A stretch of DNA of 64,000 nt from Pseudopyrenochaeta lycopersici (Eukaryota > Ascomycota > Dothideomycetes > Pleosporales > Pseudopyrenochaetaceae). The DNA lies in contig NHZP01000001.1 in assembly GCA_003313425.1 (NCBI GenBank), forward strand, positions 186,001 through 250,000, read 5' to 3'. Every line of letters begins with the position of its first letter. The stretch's first letter is position 1. Below, in pieces: positions 11,352 to 20,319 of this stretch. A program made the position numbers and the translations under genes. The notes beneath the pieces were generated by a model that saw only the letters and a list, made by a program, of their open reading frames with translations, was not told where the DNA came from and did no database searches.

Positions 11352-14300
11352 CTATCTCCAAGGCGTTCTTTCCCCTAGACTCGACTGTCGGCCACCCACA
11401 CGGCTGGTACGCCCTTCACCAGCCCTGCTCTTCCTACCTTCGTCAATGCCGCCAAGTCTGCTGTTGCTGCGGGCAGGTGAATTTCCTGTGGTCAGGCTTG
11501 CAGTGCTCGAAGAAGACGCAGTGCGCTGCTTTGGCGTAGGAAGGAGACTAGTGCGGCGAGTGTTCAATGCACTGGCGGGCCGCGCGGTGCGGCGAGCGAT
11601 GGGGCTCTCTTCGTTGGCAGTGCTGTCGCCCTCTTCGTCTGCGTGGACTAAACGGCGACCTGAAGCAGGTGTGCCTGTAGATAGCTGCGATGAGGAACCG
11701 GGCGTTGAACGCATAGCCGTCTTGCCTCGCGCGGGGGTAGAAGGAGACTGCATTGGGCTCGCTAATGGGCGTTTGGCAGCAGGTGTCGTTGATGCAGGGC
11801 GACTGGATGGAGGTGGTGAGAGGGCGGAAGAGCGGCTCAACGGGCTCCGAACAGGAATACCAGATTGGCTCGAGACGCTCCTCAGCATTCTGTCCGAGTC
11901 GACAGTCTTGCGGAACGGGGAAGGCGTCGTCAACGACATGGGCTTGAAATTGTGTCCAACAACTGTGTCACGCATGTTTGTGCTCGAGTTCCAGCGCGGC
12001 TTCACAGCTGGTCGTTCTGCAGCGGGAGTGATGGAGCGGCGAGTCGGGGTGCACGACATGGGTCGGGATGGAGTCATGTCCAGACGTGGTAGGGGCGGCT
12101 TGCGCGGAATAGTGAAAGAGGGCGTGGTGAGTGGCACGCTCGAATACCGACGATTAGGAGGCGGCGCAGGCTTCGACGTGGCCAAAGTGGATTGACGAGA
12201 CTTCCTGGGCGCGGCGCCCCTAGTGCCGTAGTCACTGCTCTTGCGACTCACAATGACGCTGGAGGCAGGCGAGCTGTTTGGTGTATCCATGGCCGAATTT
12301 GGTACTGAAGCCTCGGTGCGAGCTGACAGCACAGTTGACACTGAGTCGCGCAGTTTGCGCGTTGCCGTGAACTCGTCAAGGACAACGTCCGTGTCTCTCG
12401 TGACTGCCTCGAGATCTTCCACCTTTGTTCTGACGTCTTGTTGTATGCGCAGAATCTCGCCATTGACCGTGGACCTGTACTTCATCTCAATGTCGATCAG
12501 CTCGAGTACGCGCTTCATGGATGGCGGGTAATGGTCTCGCTTGTCTTTGTAGATGGCAATGCGCGATGTGATCTTCTCCTCGTCGCCATCGTCGATTGCT
12601 TGTTGCAGTCTCTGTATGCTCTTCATGCAGGAATCGTACATGGCCACTGCCTTGCTTCCGGCTTGTCGGAAGCTGTGTACCCACTTGTCTTCACCCAGCT
12701 CTTCTCGGAGCGCATCTGCTTCGGCCTCGAGCTTCTTCTCCTGTTGCTCGAGCTGCTCTTTCCTTCGCATGAGCTCGTCGCAAGCGGAGGGGAAGATGGT
12801 GTTGGCTCGCATCTTGAACGAGGCCAGTCGCATGGGCAGGAAGTCGAGCGATGCGCGCAGTGGCTGCAGCTTTGCAAAGAGAGCCAGGAGCCGCGAGTTC
12901 TCCTGCTCGATCTGGGGAATGGGCGATATAGGCGACAGGACCGAGAGCGCTGGCGGCATACTAAACCGGTTGTTGTGCATCTTGGGCTGTCGCGGCGTCT
13001 CCTCCACGATGGTCTCCAGCTCGGCGATGTCGAACTTCTCGGGGGCCTCGGCGACGGAGTCGGATATGACGCGGTGTCGGCGCTCCTCCATCTCGAAGAC
13101 CAGGCGGCTGAGGTTCTCGACCTCGAGGCCGATCTCGCCCAGGACGTTGTTCCACAGCTCCTCCCACTCCATGGCGACCTCGACCTGGTTCTTGATGCCC
13201 TTGAGCGTCTGCTTGATCTGCGACCAGTTGCTCACAATGTCCTCCATCTGGCTGATGAGCGTGGCCTGGTCCTTGGCGGGCAGGGCGGAGATGTCGGGTC
13301 GCGCCTGCAGGTCTTCGATGGCGGTGATGTAGACGGTGACGAGGCCCTCGAACTTGCCTATGGCGGCGTCGACCTCGGCCAGGCCCTCGCGGCCGGCAGC
13401 AGCGGCCCACTCGACATCGTCTTCGGCGTCGAGGCCGTTGAGGACCTCTGTTGCCTTGGCCATCCACAGGCGGATGTCGTTGGCGGCCTTGTGCAGGGCG
13501 CGGCCGGCAAGCGTGGACGAGGGCAGGGCGGTGATTTCCGAGGCGATGGTGGTGGGGGGCAGCTTCATCGAGGTCAGGCCCTGGATCTGGTTGGTGAAGC
13601 TGGCCTTGGAGAGGGTGTAGATGGAGGTGGCGCGCGAGAAGTGGCGGCGCTGGAAGTAGGCCTCGACGTCGATGCCATTGTCGTCGAGCACCGAGACTTC
13701 CTCTGGGGGGGTGGTGTCTGCAGGCGAGTCTGTGAAGGGGGTCGCGGGTGAGTCGGTGAAGAGGGGTGCGGGTGAGGCTGTGAAGGGGGGTGTGGGGGAG
13801 TCTGTGGTGTCTGCAGGGAGGGTTTTGGGGGGGTCTTTGGGCGGCGGCGTGGGTGCGCGCGTTGCGTCTGGCTCGGTGGCGACGGCAGTGGCAGCCTCGA
13901 CGCTGTGGGTGAGGCTCTTGGTCTTGGTGATGTCGGGCAGGCGGTACTTTTGCATGTCCAGGACGTCGTCGGCGCCGACGTCGGATTCCGAGGGCAGGAC
14001 CTTGTCGCTGGTGGTGACGACGCTGCTGCCGTCGCTCTCAAAGTCGGGCTCCATGACCAGCGCGGGCATGCTCTCGCCCGTCAGCTGGGCTACGAGCGGC
14101 GAGTCCGGCTGGGGCCCGATGCCGCTCCAGGCTGTGCCGCGGCGCTCGACGGTGAAGCTGCGGTCGCGGTGGAAGTCGTCGAGCTTGCGGATCTTGTGCT
14201 CGTCGATGCGGCCAATGCCCGTGGGGCCGCTCTTGTTGTTGACCTCGTTGGCCAGGTTCAGGAATTTCATGCGCGCCAGCAGGCCCGGTGCAACATTTCT

Positions 14301-14480
14301 CGCGAGCTTGGTGTTGCTGCTGTCAGGGCCGGCCGGGGGCGTGGACCGGGCGGAGCGTCGCGGTGACGATGCAGTCGACGTGGGCTTGGGCGGTGTCTTC
14401 GCTGGCACGCGAGGATCGTCAGCGACCGTCGTGGGGCTGCTGCTGCTGCTCTCTGGGAACGTCGCCGCCGAGTGGCTCAT
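11352..14480 (-). CDS. KAR9: Karyogamy/spindle-orientation protein Kar9
   Basis: One exon of 1042 residues. Residues 1-270 are low-complexity Ser/Thr/Pro-rich with a short conserved block ('LARNVAPGLLARMKFLNLANE'). The centre is a long helical region ('YFQRRHFSRATSIYTLSKASF', then coiled-coil segments around 'RLVFEMEERR' and 'RRKEQLEQQEKKLEAEADALREEL') characteristic of the fungal KAR9 family. The C-terminal ~350 residues are basic and Ser/Pro-rich. Kar9 links the EB1 protein Bim1 on astral microtubule plus ends to myosin V and so positions the spindle. An SGIP sequence at residues 873-876, flanked by basic/Ser/Pro residues, fits the SxIP EB1-binding motif. The same-strand gene upstream starts 2.5 kb away, with a repeat region between. 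Confidence 0.85.
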   Translation of the reverse strand: MSHSAATFPESSSSSPTTVADDPRVPAKTPPKPTSTASSPRRSARSTPPAGPDSSNTKLARNVAPGLLARMKFLNLANEVNNKSGPTGIGRIDEHKIRKLDDFHRDRSFTVERRGTAWSGIGPQPDSPLVAQLTGESMPALVMEPDFESDGSSVVTTSDKVLPSESDVGADDVLDMQKYRLPDITKTKSLTHSVEAATAVATEPDATRAPTPPPKDPPKTLPADTTDSPTPPFTASPAPLFTDSPATPFTDSPADTTPPEEVSVLDDNGIDVEAYFQRRHFSRATSIYTLSKASFTNQIQGLTSMKLPPTTIASEITALPSSTLAGRALHKAANDIRLWMAKATEVLNGLDAEDDVEWAAAAGREGLAEVDAAIGKFEGLVTVYITAIEDLQARPDISALPAKDQATLISQMEDIVSNWSQIKQTLKGIKNQVEVAMEWEELWNNVLGEIGLEVENLSRLVFEMEERRHRVISDSVAEAPEKFDIAELETIVEETPRQPKMHNNRFSMPPALSVLSPISPIPQIEQENSRLLALFAKLQPLRASLDFLPMRLASFKMRANTIFPSACDELMRRKEQLEQQEKKLEAEADALREELGEDKWVHSFRQAGSKAVAMYDSCMKSIQRLQQAIDDGDEEKITSRIAIYKDKRDHYPPSMKRVLELIDIEMKYRSTVNGEILRIQQDVRTKVEDLEAVTRDTDVVLDEFTATRKLRDSVSTVLSARTEASVPNSAMDTPNSSPASSVIVSRKSSDYGTRGAAPRKSRQSTLATSKPAPPPNRRYSSVPLTTPSFTIPRKPPLPRLDMTPSRPMSCTPTRRSITPAAERPAVKPRWNSSTNMRDTVVGHNFKPMSLTTPSPFRKTVDSDRMLRSVSSQSGIPVRSPLSRSSALSPPPSSRPASTTPAAKRPLASPMQSPSTPARGKTAMRSTPGSSSQLSTGTPASGRRLVHADEEGDSTANEESPIARRTARPASALNTRRTSLLPTPKQRTASSSSTASLTTGNSPARSNSRLGGIDEGRKSRAGEGRTSRVGGRQSSLGERTPWR

Positions 14481-15441
14481 TGAACATGTCTCTCCACGAC
14501 CGTGAGAGAAACTCCAGGTCGATCTTCGGCCAAAAGAAAAAGGCTACCCTCGAGTGACTGCGCTGGATGCACGGATGCGCTGCTGTGGAGATGAGCCGTT
14601 CGGCGTGCGAGTCGCGTCGATTTAGGCTTAACGCGACCGACTTGTTGTCAAACACAAAGTTTTTTTTATTTTCCTTATTCTCGCACTGAAGTAGCACAAC
14701 AGATGGAGAATAAAAGGCGGGCCAAGCAAAATCAAAGCACGATAACCCAGCAAGATGAAGAAACGTCCCTAACATTAACGGAACACTGCTTGTTCAAACC
14801 GCTTGCTCCACTTGAGGGTTCAAACTTCTGACACCGGATACCCCCGAGGCCCCAAGCCAATCCCATGCCGCTAGCCTGCCCCTGTCCGGCCGCCATTCAT
14901 TCCTCCCAATCTCAAACGCGTGGGCCCCGATGTCACTTGCAACAGATTGCTAGGCACATCATATGAGAGCATCATATTGATTATTGCTGAGGTGTCCTCT
15001 ACTTTGCAACACACTACACATGACAAACTTCACATCGTGTGTGTGTAAATGCAATACCACAACACAACCACACCTATTGTCAAGTCAGTGATGTTGTGAA
15101 GTCAGTGAAGTTGTCAAGTCAATGATGTTGTGAAGTCAGTGATGTTGTCAAGTTGTCAAGTTGTCAAGTCAAGCCAGTCAGTCAAGTCAAGCCAGTCAGT
15201 CAAGCCAGTCAAGCCAGTCAAGTCTGTCATAAATGTATTACTCTACTGCAATGGGGTATCTATTTCAAGTCGCCTCAATGGGCGGTTTCTGGGCTAAGAA
15301 ATATGCTGGTTTCCAACCAGACGTTGAGTGGTGATTTAATCCGGGGGCATGGGCTTCGTACAATATTAGATAGTGGTATGTGAAAAAAAGATAAACATCG
15401 AAAGAAATAAGGTTGAGATGTGAATAATTCTTCTCCTCCTT
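14481..15441. other. Intergenic region with tandem repeats
   Basis: About 960 bases upstream of Kar9 and downstream of the 507-aa protein. It contains a poly-T run near 14660 and the short-period repeat cluster described separately; no gene is supported. Confidence 0.6.
15079..15230. repeat. Degenerate minisatellite (GTCAAGTCAGT... family)
   Basis: About 150 bases built from variants of a short unit (GTCAAGTCAGTGATGTTGT, GAAGTCAGTGAAGTT, and later CAAGCCAGT repeated several times). The unit drifts from a TGTTGT-containing form to a pure CAAGCCAGT form, as expected from replication slippage. It lies between two genes and spans no supported exon. Confidence 0.85.
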
Positions 15442-16965
15442 CTACAACGCCTCGTAGTTTGGGTCAATCTGTAGCGTCGGCGTCCGAGTCTGGTTCTTCT
15501 GCTTCTTCCATTCAGACGTAATCTCCTCACGCACACCTTGACACCACTTCAAAAGTGCAGCATCAAACTTCTTCCACGCTGCACCGTCTGTACTGTGCAC
15601 GACGCCCATGACATCAACGTCCAGCTTGATGTCCCAGCGTAGCTCAGCAGCCTTGATCCAGAACCTCAGGTTGTCGGCGCATCGGTACGGCTTCGCGGTG
15701 TCGGTGTGGTACTGCTTGATTTCCTCGAACTGGCGCCGGGATTTCCGAACCAGATGATTGTGAAGGTGGACTAGTCGTAGGCCATTCTGTAGTGCTAGAT
15801 GGAAGGGCGTTGGAAGCTCCGTTTCACCGGCATTGGTCCATTCTGGTAGGGCATCTGGGCTGGTGTCGAACGATCGAAGGAACAAAAGTTCCCGCTCTCG
15901 TTCTCGGCCAGTCCAGTTGCCCTCACGCCATGACCAACTCTCCCGCTCTTCAAGCTCTTTGCGCTCCTTCTCCTCTTCAGTATCAAGGAGCGTGCCGATA
16001 TCCAGGATCCATTCCTTGAGCTGACAGACCTCGTACGGCTGCACGCCGTTGGCAAAGTTGCGAATGGCCGAGCGCTTCAGCACCTCCAACACCTGATACA
16101 GCTCCTTCCGGATGGTACGTTCCGACTTGATCGAGTACAGCCGTTGTGGGTCCTCGTGTGCTGTGTAGTAGTTCTTTGCAGCTCGGATAGCCAGTGTGGT
16201 CACGTCCAGCAGGTTGAGACCTTGGACCTGATACCATCCTGATGCACGGTTTGACCCTTGCTCAGTGGTACCGTTGGTCGTCACGGTTCCATCTGCTTGC
16301 ACATTGCCGAAGCCCTTCTCCAGCTCTCGCAGGTGTTTCATGGCCTCCTCGAGGGACTCGCGCAGTTCTCGGCGAAGGACCGTCATGTCAGGGGGCGGCG
16401 GCACGTAGACAGGGTTGTTCTTGTAGGTACTGACGGTGGGCGGAAGCATCATGGGTTCGTTGTCCTCCCACGACATGGAAGCCGTCTCATCCAAGGGAGA
16501 CTCGACGAAGCCTTCTCCCAGGTGATCCATGATGCCGTCGGGCGATGGTGGCGGCAGGCTCGACAGATCGCCGTCTACTCCGGAAAGAGGGCGCTCAGTC
16601 CCGCTGGGTGTCCTCGATCCCAACTTACGCGACTTTGCGACGCGTCCAGTCGCCGTGTCCAGCAGGCCGGTTCTCGCAAAGTAGTACTGCAGATGCGCGA
16701 TGGTTCCAAGATTCATCACGCTTTCCCTGCTCCTCGCTGACCTCGAGAACTGGGTGCCTTCTGGCCGCATGTATCCTCGCCTCCTGCCAGGCAAGCCGCT
16801 ATCCGAGAGCCGGGAGCTCGCTGACCGCCCCGAGACCGACGACACCGACGACGCTGTCGAGACAGAGCGGTCGAGTCGCGGCACTGCGCCGAGGGCAGGC
16901 GAGGGCGTCGCCCACACCTCTGGCGAAGAGGCTCGCTCGGGCGGAGGAGAGGGTGTCGTGTCCAT
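15442..16965 (-). CDS. Conserved fungal protein of unknown function, 507 aa
   Basis: A single exon. Residues 1-80 are Ser/Pro/Arg-rich and disordered. Then comes a conserved-looking segment 'SVMNLGTIAHLQYYFARTGLLDTATGR', an acidic linker, and a helix with coiled-coil character (RRELRESLEEAMKHLRELEK). The C-terminal 300 residues form a well-structured domain ('YQVQGLNLLDVTTLAIRAAKNYY', 'LRLVHLHNHLVRKSRRQFEEI', 'LRFWIKAAELRWDIKL'). This looks like a soluble protein with no signal peptide or membrane segment. I recognise no named domain. Codon use and the absence of internal stops make coding status secure. It is divergent from the acylphosphatase gene. Confidence 0.8.
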   Translation of the reverse strand: MDTTPSPPPERASSPEVWATPSPALGAVPRLDRSVSTASSVSSVSGRSASSRLSDSGLPGRRRGYMRPEGTQFSRSARSRESVMNLGTIAHLQYYFARTGLLDTATGRVAKSRKLGSRTPSGTERPLSGVDGDLSSLPPPSPDGIMDHLGEGFVESPLDETASMSWEDNEPMMLPPTVSTYKNNPVYVPPPPDMTVLRRELRESLEEAMKHLRELEKGFGNVQADGTVTTNGTTEQGSNRASGWYQVQGLNLLDVTTLAIRAAKNYYTAHEDPQRLYSIKSERTIRKELYQVLEVLKRSAIRNFANGVQPYEVCQLKEWILDIGTLLDTEEEKERKELEERESWSWREGNWTGRERERELLFLRSFDTSPDALPEWTNAGETELPTPFHLALQNGLRLVHLHNHLVRKSRRQFEEIKQYHTDTAKPYRCADNLRFWIKAAELRWDIKLDVDVMGVVHSTDGAAWKKFDAALLKWCQGVREEITSEWKKQKNQTRTPTLQIDPNYEAL

Positions 16966-17532
16966 GGTGGTCGATAGGGGTGCTACGTGGCGAGGGCGGG
17001 TGGTGCAGGCTGGAGGTCACAAGCAAGTGTTTTGGGGTGCAAGCATTTACGGAAGAGTTGCAGAAGCTCAAGGCCGTTAGCTGTGGAGCCTCATGGAAGG
17101 CGTGCGGCGGTTGCTGTGGTGGTCGAAAGGGGTTTGATTAGGTTTCAGGAGCGGAAATTGTAACAAACAACGCGGCTTTGAGACGCGAGGCTAGCGTCAT
17201 CATCGCTGACTCCACATGCAATCACCGAGACCGAGGGGTCGCGGACAGACACGTTACAAAAGCATGAAGCTGCTGAAAAAGAAGCACGACTTCGAGACTG
17301 TCCCTGCACTACTTTGGAGCCCGTCGCCGGTGCGACGCGGTCGCGCTTACTCTGAGCCCCGCATTCCGCAATCGCTGGGTCGCAGGGTTCCTTCCCGAAG
17401 TAGCGCGTACCAGTGCAAGTCGTGCCTATGACGTCGGATGCCAGCGTTTTTATGGAGCGCGACCGTCTCCAGCAGCGAAGAGGGGACGTTGCTACTCAAA
17501 AGCTACGAGCTCATACGCAATTTACCCCGTGA
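16966..17532. other. Divergent promoter region
   Basis: About 570 bases between the 507-aa protein start (minus strand) and the acylphosphatase start (plus strand). Short frames present are not credible genes. Confidence 0.6.
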
Positions 17533-17938
17533 ATGAAGCGATTCTTCTCAAACACCGCCACCATGTCCAGCAAGCGAGTGCGTTGTGCTCCGAGCCTGAC
17601 GGTAACAGGACTAACAAAGGCCTCGCAGATATCATTCAAGGTCGACGGCCAGGTGCAAGGCGTCAACTTTAGATCTTCTGCCCAGAAACAAGCAAAGAGC
17701 ATTGGCGTCACTGGCTGGGTCTCCAATGCGTCTGATGGCACAGTGTGTTTTGGCCACTCCCTCCCAAGTTGCTCTCCCTCACTCTCCATAGGTCCAAGGC
17801 GAAGCTCAGGGCACTGAGGATGCCCTCGAGAAATTTGTCCAGCATCTGCACAAGGGCCCATCGGCAGCGTCTGTCTCCGGGGTCGAGCAGTCGGACATCT
17901 CGCCAAAATCTGGCGAAAGCGGATTTAAGGTTCAATGA
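17533..17938 (+). CDS. Acylphosphatase
   Basis: Exons 17533-17742 and 17792-17938 (49-nt intron, GTGTGT...CATAG, phase 0) give 118 residues. The signature 'SFKVDGQVQGVNFRSSAQKQA' carries the catalytic Arg in 'VNFR', and 'GVTGWVSNASDGTVQGEAQG' carries the catalytic Asn; the latter is completed only after splicing. The fold is the ~90-residue acylphosphatase that hydrolyses acyl phosphates such as 1,3-bisphosphoglycerate. An internal ATG at 17563 (MSSKRV) would give a length closer to the usual. The first ten residues (MKRFFSNTAT) could be a weak mitochondrial leader or 5' UTR. Confidence 0.9.
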
Positions 17939-19040
17939 GCATGAGCGGTAGCTGGTATGATGTCGGCTGGATGAGAGTCAACAATGCGGCAGATTCTGCG
18001 TGTCGACTAGAGCTACTGTGCAGTAAATATATCAGGCCACGGAACGACAAATTACATGCCTCGTATACACTCCTGCTCAAATCCTCGACCTCTTGAAAAC
18101 ATTGTTTCTGTGAAGACGATCGGGCTAGAACAACGCCTCGCCGCTACATAAGCATAGGGGTCCAGTCACATAAGCATAAATCGCTGCGCAACTCACACCA
18201 TTTCAATTATCAAAGTTGGTCGGACTGGGGGTAAAGTTATTGGTAAGAATGGAAGGATTAGACTGAGCCGTAGATGGGCAAAGATTCCTACAAAGACACG
18301 ACGTTGCAATAGTTCTCCAAGGAGATGCACAAAAGACGCCGTTGTGGCTGTTCAGCCCTATGAGCCCAGGTGGATACCACGGCGAGCCGCGAGTGACCGA
18401 TGAGATCCCGACGAACATGTTTCGGACAACGCAGCTCTCTGCTTTCAAGACACTGTATGCAGCCACAGCACTCAATTTTGGCTACATTCGTGCAGAAAAA
18501 AAGATGAGAGCGTCTCCAAATACCCCATCGTTACCCATTGCTCTTTTTCCGGGTTATTGCAGCCCTCTATGCGCCTTGACTAACGCCCATGCTGGGTTTG
18601 GGGCTCGGAAAGCTGGGCGACCCCACCCGGCGCATTATCGCGCATCAGAGCTGAACGACGGACAGCACTGACACAGCCGCCTCAAACTCGTCTCTGCACG
18701 AGACCTTGCTTCCGCGAGTGAGACTAATACTGCCCTTATTCGGCCTCTCACACGCCATCTATTTGCTCGCCGAGCCTGCCGTGCTTGGGCCATGCCATCT
18801 GCACCCACATCACATTCCTGCTTCACCCTTTGATGACTGTACGCCGCGTTCGAGGCAGCGGATTCCCTGGATGCCTTTTTTTAGTCGTTGGCGTCACCGT
18901 AGGATGTCCTTTGATCATATAAAGTACAATTGTGTGCCTCGTGCTTGCCTGCTTGCTTACCACCAGTACTCCCCACTACATTACACAACACCATTGGTTC
19001 TTTACTAAACAATTAATATATCCACCTCACTGAACCACAG
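17939..19040. other. Intergenic region upstream of alternative oxidase
   Basis: About 1.1 kb of 3' flank of acylphosphatase and promoter of the AOX gene. Overlapping frames at 18203-18475 and 18342-18671 on opposite strands are not convincing. A pyrimidine-rich stretch near 18960-19030 precedes the AOX ATG. I searched for CGG-N7-CGG pairs of the kind described for Neurospora AOX induction and did not find a clear one. Confidence 0.5.
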
Positions 19041-20319
19041 ATGATCTCCACCAGAGCAACAACACAGGGGTCATTGGCATCAAAGCGAGCTACAGCTCAG
19101 CTTGTCAAGTCTTTCAGTAGCTACAATGCCGGACTGCGACCTGCCTTCATTGCAGTGCATCACATCCAACTAGCTCCCGCTAGTAAACGACAGTTCTCCT
19201 CCTCGCCACAGAGTCCTAGAATCAAGGAGTTCTTTGAACAAAAGCAAACCGAGAGAGTCCGTAAAACGCCATCCGCATGGCCACATCCAGGTACGCAGTC
19301 TTGACGAGGATTGGCTCAACATGGCTAACCACCGGCAGCCTATACCGAAGAGCAAATGCGCCAAGTCACCGTCGCCCACCGCGAAGCGAAGACCATGTCC
19401 GACAAGGTCGCCTTGAGCGCTGTGAAGATCCTAAGATGGGGAATGGACTTGGCAACTGGCTACAAGCATGATAAGGCCGTGAATCTGAACGCGAAGGACC
19501 CGGAAGCAGCCCGCAAGAAGTATGCCATGACGGAAGAAAAGTACCTGATCCGCAATGTCTTCCTCGAGAGTGTTGCGGGTGTGCCCGGGATGGTCGCAGG
19601 CATGCTAAGGCATTTGCATTCCATGAGACGGATGAAGCGCGACAATGGATGGTGAGTGACGTTACCTGCGAGCTCCTGACTAAATACTAATTCTTGCTAG
19701 GATCGAGTCGCTTCTTGAAGAGAGCTACAACGAGCGCATGCACCTTCTGGTGTTCCTCAAGATGCAGAGACCGGGGGCGTTCATGCGCTTCATGGTGCTT
19801 GCAGCTCAAGGTAAGCATTAACGTATGAACTGCAGGGAATCTACACTAACTTCATTCTAGGCGTAATGTGCAATGCCCTGTTCTTCTCCTACCTCATCAG
19901 CCCACGCACTGTCCACCGCTTCGTTGGATACCTTGAAGAGGAGGCTGTGATCACGTACACGCGCCAAATCAAGGATCTCGAAGAAGGCCGCCTGCCAAAG
20001 TGGCAGACCCTGGAAATCCCAGAGATCGCAGTCGACTACTGGAAGATGCCTGAGGGTCATCGCACCATGCGCGACCTTCTTCTATACAGTACGTCTCCAT
20101 CTACCCTTGTTTGCCACCAGAAGCACATTATGCTGACATGGACTAGTTCGTGCAGACGAGAGCAAGCATCGAGAGGTCAACCACACCTTCGGAAACCTGG
20201 ATCAGAAGGAAGACCCCAATCCCTACGTGAGCGAGTACAGGGACCCAGAGAAGCCGCATCCTACCAAGGATCTTGCGCACCAAAAACCAACCGGCTGGGA
20301 GCGTCACGAGATTATTTGA
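19041..20319 (+). CDS. AOX1: Alternative oxidase, mitochondrial
   Basis: Five exons (19041-19290, 19339-19651, 19701-19810, 19861-20088, 20147-20319) with introns of 48-58 nt; all junctions restore one frame of 357 residues. The N terminus is a basic/Ser-rich mitochondrial presequence. The di-iron ligands of the family are present: Glu in 'NVFLESVAG', Glu and E-x-x-H in 'EESYNERMH', Glu in 'YLEEEAV', and the final E-x-x-H in '[12 protein letters not shown]', which is created across the last intron. AOX oxidises ubiquinol directly to water at the matrix face of the inner membrane. It bypasses complexes III and IV without proton pumping. The alcohol oxidase gene follows 2 kb downstream on the same strand. 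Confidence 0.96.

Noticed and set aside
12438..13751. 437-codon plus-strand frame opposite Kar9
   Set aside because: Antisense shadow of a GC-rich coding exon; the Kar9 strand has the recognisable family sequence.
13672..14505. 277-codon plus-strand frame opposite the Kar9 N terminus
   Set aside because: Shadow ORF caused by the Pro/Ser/Thr codons of Kar9; Gly/Val/Ser-rich text with no domain.
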